Shown: in pieces, positions 17,391 through 26,899 of the stretch
How the letters are laid out: every line of letters begins with the position of its first letter
Numbering within the stretch: the stretch's first letter is position 1
Assembly: GCF_900104815.1 (NCBI RefSeq)
Contig: NZ_FNTD01000004.1
Coordinates: forward strand, 6,571,001 to 6,635,000
DNA length: 64,000 bases
From: Streptomyces misionensis
GTDB taxonomy: Bacteria; Actinomycetota; Actinomycetes; Streptomycetales; Streptomycetaceae
Direction of reading: 5' to 3'
The notes under the pieces: model-generated
The model's database searches: none
Told to the model about the DNA's origin: nothing
The model's input: only the letters and a program-made list of their open reading frames with translations
Program-made: the position numbers and the translations under genes

Positions 17391-17409
17391 GAATTAGTAA
17401 CAACTAAGT
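17391..17409. promoter_or_regulatory. ROK/XylR-like operator candidate
   Basis: Inverted repeat TTAGT (17394-17398) AACA ACTAA (17403-17407), flanked by further A/T symmetry, in an A/T-rich patch (17381-17410) between the solute-binding protein gene and the divergent ROK repressor. ROK repressors such as XylR bind TTAGTTT-type half-sites. This is inference from resemblance and position. Confidence 0.5.
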
Positions 17410-17583
17410 TTCTGCGGGCCCGACATAACTCCCCGAAGGCTTCTCACGGCCCCGAAAGCACACCCTTTGACCGTATTTGCCGGGCTGTTCACCGCGGCAA
17501 TGACACCCGGGAAAAGGTTCCCGTCCGCGTTGTGCGGGCGTACTGTCTGCGTCACACCAACTGTTGCGGAAGTTACTTCGTAC

Positions 17584-18813
17584 ATGACTGAAATAAGTGC
17601 CCGGAACCGCCAGTCCGCGAAAGGCGCTTCCCCCCTCGCCGTCCGGGTCCTGGAACTCGTGGCCTCGGGCCAGGCGTCGTCGCGCGCCGAACTCGCCGCT
17701 CTGCTCGGCGCCGCCCCCTCGACCATCTCCGTCGCCGTGGGCCAACTGGTCGAGCGCGGGCTGATCGCCGAGGAAGGCACCCAGTCGTCCACCGGCGGGC
17801 GCCCCCGCAAGGTGCTGCGGCTCGGCGGCACCGACGAGTTCGCCGTCGCCGCCGACCTCGGCGGCCGGCACGCCCGGATCGGCGTGGTGCTGCCCGGCGG
17901 CCGGCTGGGCGAGGTCTCCACCGTTCCCTTCGTCATCGCCGACGGCCCCGAGGAGGCGCTGCCCCGGCTCGCCGAAGCCCTGGAGGCGCTGGCCGAGGAG
18001 CGCGGACGCCACCGGCTGCGTGCCGTCGGCCTGTCCCTGCCGGGTCCCGTCGACATCGAGTCGGGAGCCGTCGTGCTGCCGTCGCGGATGCCCGGGTGGA
18101 ACCGCTTCCCGGTCGCCGCCTGGCTGGAGGACCGCTTCGGCGTGCCGAGCGCGGTCGACAACGACGCCAACTGCATGGCGATGGGCGAGCACACGGTGCG
18201 GCCCGCCGAACACCGGCAGTCGATCATGGTGAAGATGGGCTCGGCGATCGGCGCCGGCGTCATCGTCGACGGCCGCCTCTACCGGGGCGCGACCGGCGCC
18301 GCCGGCGACATCACCCACATCCGGATCGACGGCGCCGCCGACATCCCCTGCTCCTGCGGCAAGACCGGCTGTCTGGAGACCGTGGCCTCCGGCGCCGCCC
18401 TGGTGCGCATCCTGCGGGAACGCGGCGCCGACGTCGGCAGCATCGAGGACGTCGTACGCCTCGCGGTCGACGCCGACCCCGAGGCCACCGGCGCGGTCCG
18501 CCGGGCCGGGGAGCACCTCGGGCAGGTCCTCGCCGCCAACGTCAACTTCTTCAACCCGGACGCCGTCTACCTCGGCGGCATCCTCTCCACCCTCGAACCG
18601 TTCGTCGCCGCCGTCCGCAGCCAGCTGTACGAGAGCTGCCACCCGCTGGTCACCGAGCACCTCACCATCGAACGGGCCCGCCTCGGCGCGGACGCCGGAG
18701 TCGTCGGCGCCGGACAGTTCGCCCTGCAGCAGGGCATGGCCCACGCCGTACGCGACTTCGGCGGCACCGGGTCCGGTGCCGCACGCCCAGGCCGCCCACC
18801 CCGCACCCGCTGA
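17584..18813 (+). CDS. ROK-family transcriptional repressor
   Basis: This 409-residue ROK protein has an N-terminal winged helix (LAVRVLELVASGQASSRAEL, then LLGAAPSTISVAVGQLVERGLI and STGGRPRKVLRL). This distinguishes repressors from kinases. The ROK core has LGGRHARIGV, VDNDANCMAMGE and the intact zinc motif CSCGKTGCLE. ATG at 17584 is taken because the upstream extension (to 17467) has no family match and would cross the promoter. It probably senses a free or phosphorylated sugar and controls the divergent dpp-like operon, plus the M81 and CutC genes co-transcribed with it downstream. A palindrome fitting the family lies in the shared promoter. Confidence 0.9.
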   Translation: MTEISARNRQSAKGASPLAVRVLELVASGQASSRAELAALLGAAPSTISVAVGQLVERGLIAEEGTQSSTGGRPRKVLRLGGTDEFAVAADLGGRHARIGVVLPGGRLGEVSTVPFVIADGPEEALPRLAEALEALAEERGRHRLRAVGLSLPGPVDIESGAVVLPSRMPGWNRFPVAAWLEDRFGVPSAVDNDANCMAMGEHTVRPAEHRQSIMVKMGSAIGAGVIVDGRLYRGATGAAGDITHIRIDGAADIPCSCGKTGCLETVASGAALVRILRERGADVGSIEDVVRLAVDADPEATGAVRRAGEHLGQVLAANVNFFNPDAVYLGGILSTLEPFVAAVRSQLYESCHPLVTEHLTIERARLGADAGVVGAGQFALQQGMAHAVRDFGGTGSGAARPGRPPRTR

Positions 18814-18837
18814 CGCACCCCACCCCTACGAGGAGCC

Positions 18838-20361
18838 ATGTCGGAATCCCGAACCGCCGTCGCCCGCCCGGTCATCGCCATCGCCGGGCTCGGCATCGAG
18901 TCGTCCACGTTCTCCCCGGCCCGCACCGAGGCCCCCGCCTTCCACCCCTCGCGGGGCGCCGACGTGCTCGGCCGTTACCCCTTCCTCGCCCCCGGCGAGG
19001 AGCTGCGCGAGGCCGCCGACTGGCACGGCGCCCTGGTGGGCAAGTCGCTGCCGGGCGGCATGGTCACCGCCGCCGCCTGGTCCGCGCTCACCGACGAGCT
19101 GGTCGACCGGCTCGCCGCCCTGCCCCGGCTCGACGGCCTCTGGTACGACATCCACGGCGCGATGAGCGTGGAGGGCGTCGAGGACCCCGAGGCCGTCCTG
19201 CTGGAACGCATCCGCTCGACCGTCGGCCCCGACGTGATCGTCTCCACCTCGATGGACCTGCACGGCAACGTCTCCCGTGAACTCGCCCACCGCAGCGACC
19301 TCATCACCTGCTACCGGATGGCCCCGCACGAGGACCACATGGAGACCAAGGAGCGCGCGGTGCGCAACCTGGTCGACCTGCTCGCCGCGGGCGGCCCCCG
19401 CCCGGTGAAGGCGTGGGTGCCGGTCCCGGTGCTGCTGGCCGGAGAACAGACCTCCACCCGCATCGAGCCCGCCAGGAGCGTGTACGCGGCGGTCGACGAG
19501 GTCGAGGCCATGGACGGGGTCACCGACGCGGCGATATGGGTCGGCTACGCCTGGGCCGACGCTCCCCGCAACCGCGCGGCCGTCGTGGTGACCGGCCCGG
19601 ACCGAGAGGCGGTGTCGGCCGGTGCCGAACGCCTCGCCCGGGGCTTCTGGGAGGCCCGCCACGACTTCGACTTCGTCGCCCCGACCGGGACCTTCGACGG
19701 CCTCCTCGACGAGGCCCTGCGCTCGGACCACCGGCCGTACTTCATCAGCGACACCGGCGACAACCCCACGGCGGGCGGCGCCGGTGACGTCACCTGGGGC
19801 CTGACCCGGCTGCTGGAGCGCCCGGAGTTCCAGAAGGACGACGGACCGACCGTCCTGTACGCCTCGGTGCCCGGCCCCGCCGCCGTCGACACCGCGGTCG
19901 CCGCCGGCGTGGGCGCCACCGTCACCGTCACCGCCGGGGCCGAGGTGGACGACCGGCACGCCGGTCCCGTCACCCTCACCGGCGTGGTGCACGCCGTCCG
20001 GCACGGCGACCGCGACGCCGAGACCGAGGTCGTGATCCGCGTCGGCAGCGTGTACGCGATCCTCACCCGGCTGCGCAAGCCGTACCACCACGAACACGAC
20101 TTCACCGACCTCGACCTCGACCCGCGCGCCGCCGACGTCGTCATCGTGAAGATCGGCTACCTGGAGCCGGAGCTGTTCGACATGGCCGCCGCGTGGAAGA
20201 TGGCCCTCACCCCGGGAGGCGTCGACCAGGACCTGGTACGGCTCGGCCACCACCGCATCCGCCGGCCCATGTTCCCCTTCGACCGCGACATGGCCGACCC
20301 GGACCTGACGGCCCGGATCATCCCGGCCTCCGACCGGCCGCTCACCGGGGCCGACGAGTGA
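18838..20361 (+). CDS. M81-family metallopeptidase (MlrC-like)
   Basis: This 507-residue protein of the M81/DUF1485 family includes microcystin-degrading MlrC. N-terminal features are GLGIESSTFSP, YDIHGAM and DLHGN (metal-binding Asp and His). APHEDHMETKERA continues the metal site, and the C-terminal MlrC domain starts near ISDTGDNPTAGGAGD. No signal peptide is visible, so it acts in the cytoplasm. The family is assumed to hydrolyse amide or peptide bonds with zinc, but substrates are largely unknown. It starts 24 bases after the ROK repressor and overlaps cutC by 4 bases. Its position suggests that it processes an imported conjugate. Confidence 0.9.
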   Translation: MSESRTAVARPVIAIAGLGIESSTFSPARTEAPAFHPSRGADVLGRYPFLAPGEELREAADWHGALVGKSLPGGMVTAAAWSALTDELVDRLAALPRLDGLWYDIHGAMSVEGVEDPEAVLLERIRSTVGPDVIVSTSMDLHGNVSRELAHRSDLITCYRMAPHEDHMETKERAVRNLVDLLAAGGPRPVKAWVPVPVLLAGEQTSTRIEPARSVYAAVDEVEAMDGVTDAAIWVGYAWADAPRNRAAVVVTGPDREAVSAGAERLARGFWEARHDFDFVAPTGTFDGLLDEALRSDHRPYFISDTGDNPTAGGAGDVTWGLTRLLERPEFQKDDGPTVLYASVPGPAAVDTAVAAGVGATVTVTAGAEVDDRHAGPVTLTGVVHAVRHGDRDAETEVVIRVGSVYAILTRLRKPYHHEHDFTDLDLDPRAADVVIVKIGYLEPELFDMAAAWKMALTPGGVDQDLVRLGHHRIRRPMFPFDRDMADPDLTARIIPASDRPLTGADE

Positions 20362-21227
20362 CGGACCGCGCCGCCGCCCCCCACCGGGCCCGGTCCGGTC
20401 CGCCGGCCGGCACCGGCACGCCGCGAGTCGCCCTGGAGATCGCCGTCACCTCCCCGGCCGGCGCCCGCACCGCCCGCGACCACGGAGCGGACCGGGTCGA
20501 GCTGTGCACCGGACTGGAACTGGGCGGCCTGACCCCGTCGGCGGCCGCGGTGGAGTCGGTCGCGGCCGCCGGGGTGCCGGCGCACGCCCTGGTGCGGTGC
20601 CGGCCCGGCGACTTCGTGTACGACGCCGAGGAGGTCGCCCTGATGGTCGCCGAGGTGCGTTCGGTCGTCGCGTCCGGCGCCGCCGGCGTGGTCGTCGGCG
20701 CGCTGACCGCCGAAGGCGCCCTGGACACCGGGGCCGTCACCCGGCTGGCCGATGCCGCCCGTGACGCCGCACGGAGCCGGGGACGCTCGGTGGAGATCAC
20801 CCTGCACCGAGCGATCGACCAGTCCGCGGACCCGGTCGCCGTCGCGGCCTCGCTCCCCGCGCTCGGGATCACCCGGGTGCTCAGCTCCGGCGGCGCGGCC
20901 ACCGCGCCGGCGGGGCTGGCCACCCTCGCCGACATGGTCGCCGCCGCTCCCGGTGTGCAGGTGATGGCGGGCGGCGGTGTGCGCACCGCCGACATCCCCG
21001 CCCTGGTGGCCGCGGGGGTGGCCGCCGTGCACCTGTCCGCCAAGACCAGGGGCCGGCCCCGGCGCGGCGGCGCCTGGATACCCCTCGGTGTCTCGGGCGC
21101 CTCCGCCGCCGACGACACCCATTTCGTCACCGACGCGCAGGTGGTGGCCGAGGCCCGGCGGGCACTGGACACGGCGGACGGATACCCGGCGGCGCCCGGC
21201 GGGAGCGGTCAAACCGCCCTTTCCTGA
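20358..21227 (+). CDS. cutC: CutC-family protein
   Basis: This 289-residue TIM-barrel protein belongs to the CutC family. Features include LEIAVTSPAGARTARDHGA near the N-terminus, DRVELCTGLELGGLTPS, FVYDAEEV, GALTAEGALD, the conserved ITLHRAID and RVLSSGGAATA, then VMAGGGVRTAD and VHLSAKT. GTG at 20358 lies in a GTGA overlap with the M81 gene, so translation is coupled. CutC was named for copper homeostasis in E. coli, but that role is disputed and some members occur in carbohydrate loci. Here the context (ROK, ABC importer, M81) argues for a catabolic enzyme rather than copper handling. The ~30-residue N-terminal extension is low complexity. Confidence 0.9.
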   Translation: MTDRAAAPHRARSGPPAGTGTPRVALEIAVTSPAGARTARDHGADRVELCTGLELGGLTPSAAAVESVAAAGVPAHALVRCRPGDFVYDAEEVALMVAEVRSVVASGAAGVVVGALTAEGALDTGAVTRLADAARDAARSRGRSVEITLHRAIDQSADPVAVAASLPALGITRVLSSGGAATAPAGLATLADMVAAAPGVQVMAGGGVRTADIPALVAAGVAAVHLSAKTRGRPRRGGAWIPLGVSGASAADDTHFVTDAQVVAEARRALDTADGYPAAPGGSGQTALS

Positions 21228-21328
21228 AGGGAGTTCACTGCTCGGTGGGGGCGTGCGTGTCGAACGGATGCGCGACGGGGGCCGTTCAGAGCCTCCGCCG
21301 TGGTCCCCTCCCCTGAGTCGCTCCGCCC

Positions 21329-21991
21329 TCACCGGTCGGTGATCTCGGCGAGCCACGCCGTGTCCTCCGGGCCCGCCTCCGCGCGGCCGGGCAGCCACCA
21401 AATCTCGCCGCTGCCCAGGGCGACCGTGGCCCGTGGCCGCATCGGCCCCTGCCCGCCGCGCGCGAGCAGGACCAGTTCCCAGACCGTCGCCGTCATGGCG
21501 GGGAGCCGGGCGGCGCAGTCGGCGGCGACCCGCCGCGGGTTCCGGGTCCGGCCCAGGGACAGGTGCGGGGTGAACTCCGCGGCCGGCCCCCGGCAGCGCG
21601 GGAACCGCTGTCGCAGTGCGCGGTGCAGGTCCGCCCACGGCGCCGCGCCCGCCGCGGCCGGGTCGAGCCACACGGTGGAGTACGCCCGGTGCCGGAAGGC
21701 GCGCACCCCGGCCAGCCGCGCGGTGAAGACCGGCACCTCGGCCGCCGCCGCGGCGAGCAGCGGGGCGGCCCGCTCGAAGTCGGTCTCCGGGACGAAACCG
21801 AAGAGCACGTTGACGTGCGGCGGCCAGCGGTGGATCTGCGGATCGTGTTCCCGGCGGACGTCCTGGAGCGGCGGCCACAGCTGGGCGGGCGGGATCCACG
21901 CCACCGCCGTGCGGGCCGTCGGGGACACGTCGAGGACGCCGGCGGGCGCGGCCCGCGCCCGGCCCCCGTCCGCCTCGCCGTCCGTACGCAT
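21329..21991 (-). CDS. 2H phosphoesterase (2'-5' RNA ligase-like)
   Basis: This 220-residue cytoplasmic protein has two H-x-T/S-like motifs, PPHVNVLF (about residue 59) and [10 protein letters not shown] (about 146), spaced as in the 2'-5' RNA ligase/LigT superfamily. The first motif has Asn where Thr or Ser is usual. Members hydrolyse 2',3'-cyclic or linear 2'-5' phosphodiester bonds; the substrate here is unknown. ATG at 21991 shares a base with the stop of the IclR-type regulator (TGATG) and has GAGGAGG upstream, so the two genes are coupled. Functional linkage with the regulator is not obvious. Confidence 0.78.
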   Translation of the reverse strand: MRTDGEADGGRARAAPAGVLDVSPTARTAVAWIPPAQLWPPLQDVRREHDPQIHRWPPHVNVLFGFVPETDFERAAPLLAAAAAEVPVFTARLAGVRAFRHRAYSTVWLDPAAAGAAPWADLHRALRQRFPRCRGPAAEFTPHLSLGRTRNPRRVAADCAARLPAMTATVWELVLLARGGQGPMRPRATVALGSGEIWWLPGRAEAGPEDTAWLAEITDR

Positions 21992-22794
21992 CACGCCTCC
22001 TCGCCCGCGAGCACCCCCTTCTCCAGGGTGCCGCCCACCGCGTTCCCGGCGGACGTCGTCACGGGGCGCCGCTCGGGGGTCCCGGGGCGGCGAAGGGCCT
22101 CGGTGAGCCGGGCGGCCGCCTCGACGACGGTCCGCGAGAGGTGGGCGCCGGGGTGGCGGGTGAGGCGCCGGACCGGGCCGGAGACCGAGACGGCGGCCAC
22201 CACCTGGCCGGACGGGCCGCGCACGGGCGCGGAGACGGAGGCCACGTCGGGCTCGCGGTCGCCGACGGACTGGGCCCAGCCGCGACGCCGTACGCCGCTG
22301 AGGGTGGTGGCGGTGAAGCGGGCCCCCCGGAGGCCGCGGTAGAGGCGCTCGGGCTCCTCCCAGGCGAGCAGGACCTGGGCGGCGGAGCCGACCCGCATGG
22401 GCAGGGCGACCCCGACGGGAACGGTGTCGCGCAGGCCGGCGAGACGCTCGACGGCGGCCACGCAGATGCGCTCGTCACCCTGCCTGCGGTAGAGCTGGGC
22501 GCTCTCGCCGGTGGCGTCGCGCAGCCGGGTGAGGACCGGGCCCGCGGTGGTCAGCAGGTGGTCCTCGCCCGCGGCGGCCGACAGTTCCGAGAGCCGGGGG
22601 CCGAGGGTGAACCGGCCCGCCGCGTCCCGGGTGACCAGGCGGAGGCGTTCGAGCGCGACGGCGAGCCGGTGGACGGTGGGGCGGGTCAGACCGGTGGTCG
22701 TGACCAGTCCGGCCAGCGTGGCGGGTCCGGCCTCCAAGGCACCGAGGATCAGGGCGACTCTGTCGAGCACGCCCACGCCGCTCGTCTTCTCCAT
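21991..22794 (-). CDS. IclR-family regulator, NdgR-like
   Basis: This 267-residue protein has an N-terminal winged helix ([20 protein letters not shown], then [20 protein letters not shown]) and an IclR effector domain ([38 protein letters not shown]). From memory it closely resembles Streptomyces NdgR, an amino-acid-responsive regulator of leucine and other biosynthesis genes. The true ndgR normally sits divergent from leuCD. Here no leuCD is present, so this is more likely a paralogue or a relocated copy. About 40 extra C-terminal residues are low complexity. ATG 22794 starts at the conserved N-terminus. Confidence 0.87.
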   Translation of the reverse strand: MEKTSGVGVLDRVALILGALEAGPATLAGLVTTTGLTRPTVHRLAVALERLRLVTRDAAGRFTLGPRLSELSAAAGEDHLLTTAGPVLTRLRDATGESAQLYRRQGDERICVAAVERLAGLRDTVPVGVALPMRVGSAAQVLLAWEEPERLYRGLRGARFTATTLSGVRRRGWAQSVGDREPDVASVSAPVRGPSGQVVAAVSVSGPVRRLTRHPGAHLSRTVVEAAARLTEALRRPGTPERRPVTTSAGNAVGGTLEKGVLAGEEA

Positions 22795-23372
22795 GAATGG
22801 GTACTCCAGTCTCAGATCCGCGAGCGCGGTGGGGGCGCGCTCACGGGGGCTCCCGGGTGAGGAGCGGTGAGGTCAGCGGGGGCAGGCCGGAAGGACCGGC
22901 CGATCGCCTGCGCCGGACACGAGACGGGTACACAGAGGGGCCGGGGCGGGAAGCGCCCGGGCGTCGGACAGCACAGAGAGCACCGTGTCTCCTCATCTTT
23001 CCCGCGCCGCGTTGGCGACAGGCCGGAGTTGGCACTGATCCCGCTCGGTGACGCGCGTGTCGCACGCCGACTCGACCGGGGAGTTGCCGGGGCTTCGTAG
23101 GGCCGGTCCCTCCACCCCTCTGGATGATTCGGGAGCAACTTTACAAGACGCCCCGGTGCGCCGGTCCGGGGGAGTCCTCGGCGCCCGCGCCCGGCGGCGC
23201 CTCCACGCGGTCGACCGCCACACCCTCGGCGTGTGGGCCGCCGGCTCGCGCCCCCTGTGGGAACTCCTCCGGGCGCTCTCGCCGCCCCGCAGGCCGACCG
23301 CCCGCTCCTGAGCGGAGCACCCACGACCGTGATCGCAAAGCGAAGGTAAGGTGACGCAAAAGGGGAGGGCAT
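22795..23372. other. 578-base divergent gap without a clear gene
   Basis: The region separates the IclR-type gene from the M1 peptidase gene. A 6-bp stem hairpin, GGCCGG-AAGGA-CCGGCC, lies at 22885-22901. A plus-strand frame at 23048-23311 (87 codons) has weak coding character but no recognisable family or good ribosome binding site, so it is not called. A/T-rich sequence around 23131-23145 and 23335-23362 may mark promoters for the M1 gene. Confidence 0.5.
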
Positions 23373-24896
23373 GTGGTCGAGATCGCGGCGTCGCGTCCGC
23401 GGCGGCTCGCACGGCGCGGGGTGACGCCAACGGACCAGACAGGGCGGTCGGTTGACGCGGCGAAGGGGAGGACGCGCGCGCCCTTCGGCGGTCGGGTGGC
23501 CGCGCGCCACGTGGTCCTCGCGACGCTCCTGGTCCTGGCGGGCACCGCTTGCGGCGGGCACACGCCCACGGGCACGGCGGGGTCCGCCGGCGTGGGCGAC
23601 ACGCTCTTCCCGGCCCTGGGCAACGGCGGTTACGACGTCACCCACTACGACCTGGACCTCGACTACGTCCCCGAGACCAACCGCCTGAAGGGCTCGGCCG
23701 TGATCACCGCGCGCGCCACCAAGGACCTGTCCCGCTTCGATCTCGACTTCACCGGGATGCAGGTGCGCGGCGCCACGGTCGACGGCGCGACGGCCCATGT
23801 CACGCGCGACGGGGCCGAGTTGACGCTGACGCCGGACAAGCCGATCGGCAAGGGGCGGACCTTCCGGACCGCGATCGAGTACGACGGCGTGCCCCGCACC
23901 ATCGAGGACGACGAGGGCGCGGTGGAGGGCTGGGTGGAGACCGACGACGGCGTGGCGGCCCTCGGCGAGCCGACCGGGTCCACGACCTGGTTCCCGGGCA
24001 ACCACCACCCGTCCGACAAGGCCACCTACGACATCACGGTCGCCGTTCCCAGGGACGCCGACGGCGACCCGTACGACGTGGTGAGCAACGGGGAGCTGGT
24101 GGCCGAGGAGGACCGGGGGAACCGGGTCGTACGCCACTGGCGTACCGAGGAGCCCATGGCGAGCTACCTCGCGACCGTCGCCGTCGGCACCTTCGCCATC
24201 ACCAGGACCCGGACGTCCGACGGACTGCCCGTCCACCTCGCCGTGGACCCCGACGAGGCCCAAGCCGCCGAGGGGATCGAGGAGTTGGTGCCGGAGGTCG
24301 TCGACTGGGCGAGCGAACGCTTCGGGCCGTACCCGTTCTCCTCCACGGGCGCCGTCGTCGACCACCTCCCCGGCCTCGGGTACGCCCTGGAGACCCAGAC
24401 CAAGCCGTACTTCGACTCCGCGCCCGACGAGACGCTGGTGGTGCACGAACTGGCCCACCAGTGGTTCGGCGACTCCGTCACCCCGCGCGAGTGGAAGGAC
24501 ATGTGGCTCAACGAGGGGTTCGCCACCTACGCGGAATGGCTGTGGCAGGAGGACCGGGGCGGCAGGACGGCCGGACAGACCTTCGCGTCCTTCTACGACG
24601 GCACCCACCCCGAGAGCGAGGGCATCTGGGACTTCCCGCCGGCGGATCCCCCCGGCGCGAGCGAGGTGTCCGCACCGCCCGTGTACGGCCGGGGCGCCAT
24701 GACGCTGCACACGGTGCGCGAGGCGGTGGGCGACGAGGCGTTCTTCTCCATCCTGCGGACCTGGACCGAGCGGCACCGCCACGGGAACGCGGACACCGCC
24801 CAGTTCATCGCCCTGTGCGAGAAGATCTCCGGGAAGGACCTGACCGCCCTCTTCACCACCTGGCTCCGGGAAGAGGGCAGGCCCGACATCAACTGA
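23373..24896 (+). CDS. M1-family zinc metallopeptidase lipoprotein
   Basis: This protein of up to 507 residues is an exported M1 (aminopeptidase N-type) enzyme. The zinc site is HELAH (His358, His362) and, 18 residues on, Glu381 in NEGFATYAEW. A saddle-like N-terminal beta domain precedes it, and the usual C-terminal helical domain is nearly absent, giving the short actinobacterial form. The M1 exopeptidase motif GxMEN is replaced by LGYALETQT. A lipobox (LAGTAC) at about residue 55-60 implies membrane anchoring. GTG 23373 has AGGGGAGG upstream; GTG 23496 would give a more normal lipoprotein signal and is a real alternative. It converges with acs, leaving a 7-base gap. Confidence 0.88.
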   Translation: MVEIAASRPRRLARRGVTPTDQTGRSVDAAKGRTRAPFGGRVAARHVVLATLLVLAGTACGGHTPTGTAGSAGVGDTLFPALGNGGYDVTHYDLDLDYVPETNRLKGSAVITARATKDLSRFDLDFTGMQVRGATVDGATAHVTRDGAELTLTPDKPIGKGRTFRTAIEYDGVPRTIEDDEGAVEGWVETDDGVAALGEPTGSTTWFPGNHHPSDKATYDITVAVPRDADGDPYDVVSNGELVAEEDRGNRVVRHWRTEEPMASYLATVAVGTFAITRTRTSDGLPVHLAVDPDEAQAAEGIEELVPEVVDWASERFGPYPFSSTGAVVDHLPGLGYALETQTKPYFDSAPDETLVVHELAHQWFGDSVTPREWKDMWLNEGFATYAEWLWQEDRGGRTAGQTFASFYDGTHPESEGIWDFPPADPPGASEVSAPPVYGRGAMTLHTVREAVGDEAFFSILRTWTERHRHGNADTAQFIALCEKISGKDLTALFTTWLREEGRPDIN

Positions 24897-24903
24897 CCGG
24901 CTC

Positions 24904-26856
24904 TCAGTCCTCGCTGGTGGTGGGGAGTTTGGACTGGATGAGGTCCATGACGCTGGAGTCGGTGAGGGTGGTGACGTCTCCGAGTTGGCGGTTTTCGGCG
25001 ACGTCGCGCAGGAGGCGGCGCATGATCTTGCCGGAGCGGGTCTTGGGGAGTTCGGCGACGGGCAGGATGCGCTTGGGTTTGGCGATGGGGCCGAGGGTGG
25101 CGCCGACGTGGTCGCGGAGTGTGGTGGTCAGTTCGGTGGTTTCGGTGGCGGTGCCGCGCAGGATGACGAAGGCGACGATGGCCTGGCCGGTGGTTTCGTC
25201 GGCGGCGCCGACGACGGCGGCTTCGGCGACGGCGGGGTGGGAGACCAGCGCGGATTCGACTTCGGTGGTGGAGATGTTGTGTCCGGACACGAGCATCACG
25301 TCGTCGACGCGGCCGAGCAGCCAGATGTCGCCGTCCTGGTCCTTCTTCGCGCCGTCGCCGGCGAAGTACTTGCCTTCGAAGCGGGACCAGTAGGTGTCCT
25401 TGAACCGCTGGTCGTCGCCCCAGATGGTGCGGAGCATGGAGGGCCAGGGTTCGGTGAGGACGAGGTAGCCGCCGCCGCCGTCGGGGACTTCGTTGGCTTC
25501 GTCGTCGACGACGGTGGCGCTGATGCCGGGCAGCGGGCGCTGGGCGGAGCCGGGCTTGGCCTCGGTGACCCCGGGCAGGGGGGAGATCATCATGGCGCCG
25601 GTCTCGGTCTGCCACCAGGTGTCCACGACGGGGGTGCGGTCGTGGCCGATGTGTTTGCGGTACCAGACCCAGGCCTCGGGGTTGATCGGCTCGCCGACCG
25701 AGCCCAGCACGCGCAGGCTGCTCAGGTCGAACCGGGCGGGGATGTCGTCGCCCCACTTCATGAAGGTGCGGATCGCGGTGGGCGCGGTGTAGAGGATGGA
25801 CACCTTGTACTTCTGCACGATCTCCCAGAAGCGGCCCTGGTGCGGGGTGTCGGGGGTGCCCTCGTACATGACCTGGGTGGCGCCGTTGGCGAGCGGCCCG
25901 TAGACGATGTAGGAGTGGCCGGTGACCCAGCCGACGTCGGCGGTGCACCAGTACACGTCCGTCTCCGCCTTGAGGTCGAACACCGCCCAGTGGGTGTAGG
26001 CGACCTGGGTGAGATAGCCACCGGACGTGTGCAGGATGCCCTTGGGCCTGCCCGTGGTGCCCGAGGTGTACAGGATGAACAGCGGGTGCTCGGCCTCGAA
26101 CGCCCGCGGCGTGTGCTCCGCCGACTGGCGGGCCACCAGGTCGTGCCACCACACGTCACGCGTCTCGTCCCACGCGACGTCCTGACCGGTACGGCGCACC
26201 ACCAGGACGTGCTCCACATGGCCGGCCTTCGCGACCGCCTCGTCCACGGCGGGCTTGAGCGCGGACGGCTTGCCGCGCCGGTAGCCGCCGTCGGAGGTGA
26301 TGACGACCTTGGCGTCCGCGTCCTGGATGCGGGTGGCGAGGGCGTCGGCGGAGAAGCCGCCGAAGACGACCGAGTGGGCGGCGCCGATCCGGGCCGAGGC
26401 CAGCATCGCGATCGCGGTCTCGGGGATCATCGGCATGTAGATGGCGACCCGGTCACCCTCACGGACACCGAGTTCGAGCAGGGCGTTGGCGGCGCGGGAC
26501 ACCTCGTCCTTGAGCTCGGCGTAGGTGATGGCGCGGCTGTCGCCGGGCTCCCCCTCGAAATGGATGGCGACGCGGTCACCGTGCCCGGCCTCCACATGCC
26601 GGTCCACACAGTTGTAGGCGACGTTCAGCGCGCCGTCCTTGAACCACTTCGCGAACGGGGGGTTCGACCAGTCCAGCGTCTCGGTCGGCTCCTTGGCCCA
26701 GGTCAGCCGGCCGGCCTGCGCGGCCCAGAACCCGAGCCTGTCAGCCTTGGCCTGCTCATACGCCTCCGCCGTGACATTGGCATGGGCTGCCAGGCCGGCG
26801 GGAGGCGCGAACCTGCGCTCTTCCTTCAGCAGGTTGGCCAGACTCATCTCACTCAT
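24904..26856 (-). CDS. acs: Acetyl-CoA synthetase
   Basis: This 650-residue AMP-forming acetyl-CoA synthetase is of usual family length. It has an N-terminal ACAS_N domain ([18 protein letters not shown]), the P-loop-like A3 core ([16 protein letters not shown]), [11 protein letters not shown] (acetate pocket Trp), the hinge and the C-terminal [12 protein letters not shown], whose Lys is the usual acetylation site. It makes acetyl-CoA from acetate, CoA and ATP. The SatP-like acetate channel gene lies 43 bases upstream on the same strand, so uptake and activation are probably co-transcribed. Confidence 0.97.
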   Translation of the reverse strand: MSEMSLANLLKEERRFAPPAGLAAHANVTAEAYEQAKADRLGFWAAQAGRLTWAKEPTETLDWSNPPFAKWFKDGALNVAYNCVDRHVEAGHGDRVAIHFEGEPGDSRAITYAELKDEVSRAANALLELGVREGDRVAIYMPMIPETAIAMLASARIGAAHSVVFGGFSADALATRIQDADAKVVITSDGGYRRGKPSALKPAVDEAVAKAGHVEHVLVVRRTGQDVAWDETRDVWWHDLVARQSAEHTPRAFEAEHPLFILYTSGTTGRPKGILHTSGGYLTQVAYTHWAVFDLKAETDVYWCTADVGWVTGHSYIVYGPLANGATQVMYEGTPDTPHQGRFWEIVQKYKVSILYTAPTAIRTFMKWGDDIPARFDLSSLRVLGSVGEPINPEAWVWYRKHIGHDRTPVVDTWWQTETGAMMISPLPGVTEAKPGSAQRPLPGISATVVDDEANEVPDGGGGYLVLTEPWPSMLRTIWGDDQRFKDTYWSRFEGKYFAGDGAKKDQDGDIWLLGRVDDVMLVSGHNISTTEVESALVSHPAVAEAAVVGAADETTGQAIVAFVILRGTATETTELTTTLRDHVGATLGPIAKPKRILPVAELPKTRSGKIMRRLLRDVAENRQLGDVTTLTDSSVMDLIQSKLPTTSED

Positions 26857-26899
26857 GGGGACTCCGTCGTCGTCGGGCGGTTGTGCGGCGGTGGCGGAC

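Noticed and set aside
23048..23311. 87-codon plus-strand frame in the IclR-M1 gap
   Set aside because: Faint coding character only, with no ribosome binding site and no recognisable domain.
22812..24782. 656-codon minus-strand frame opposite the M1 peptidase
   Set aside because: Antisense shadow; the plus strand has HExxH-x18-E, a lipobox and a ribosome binding site.
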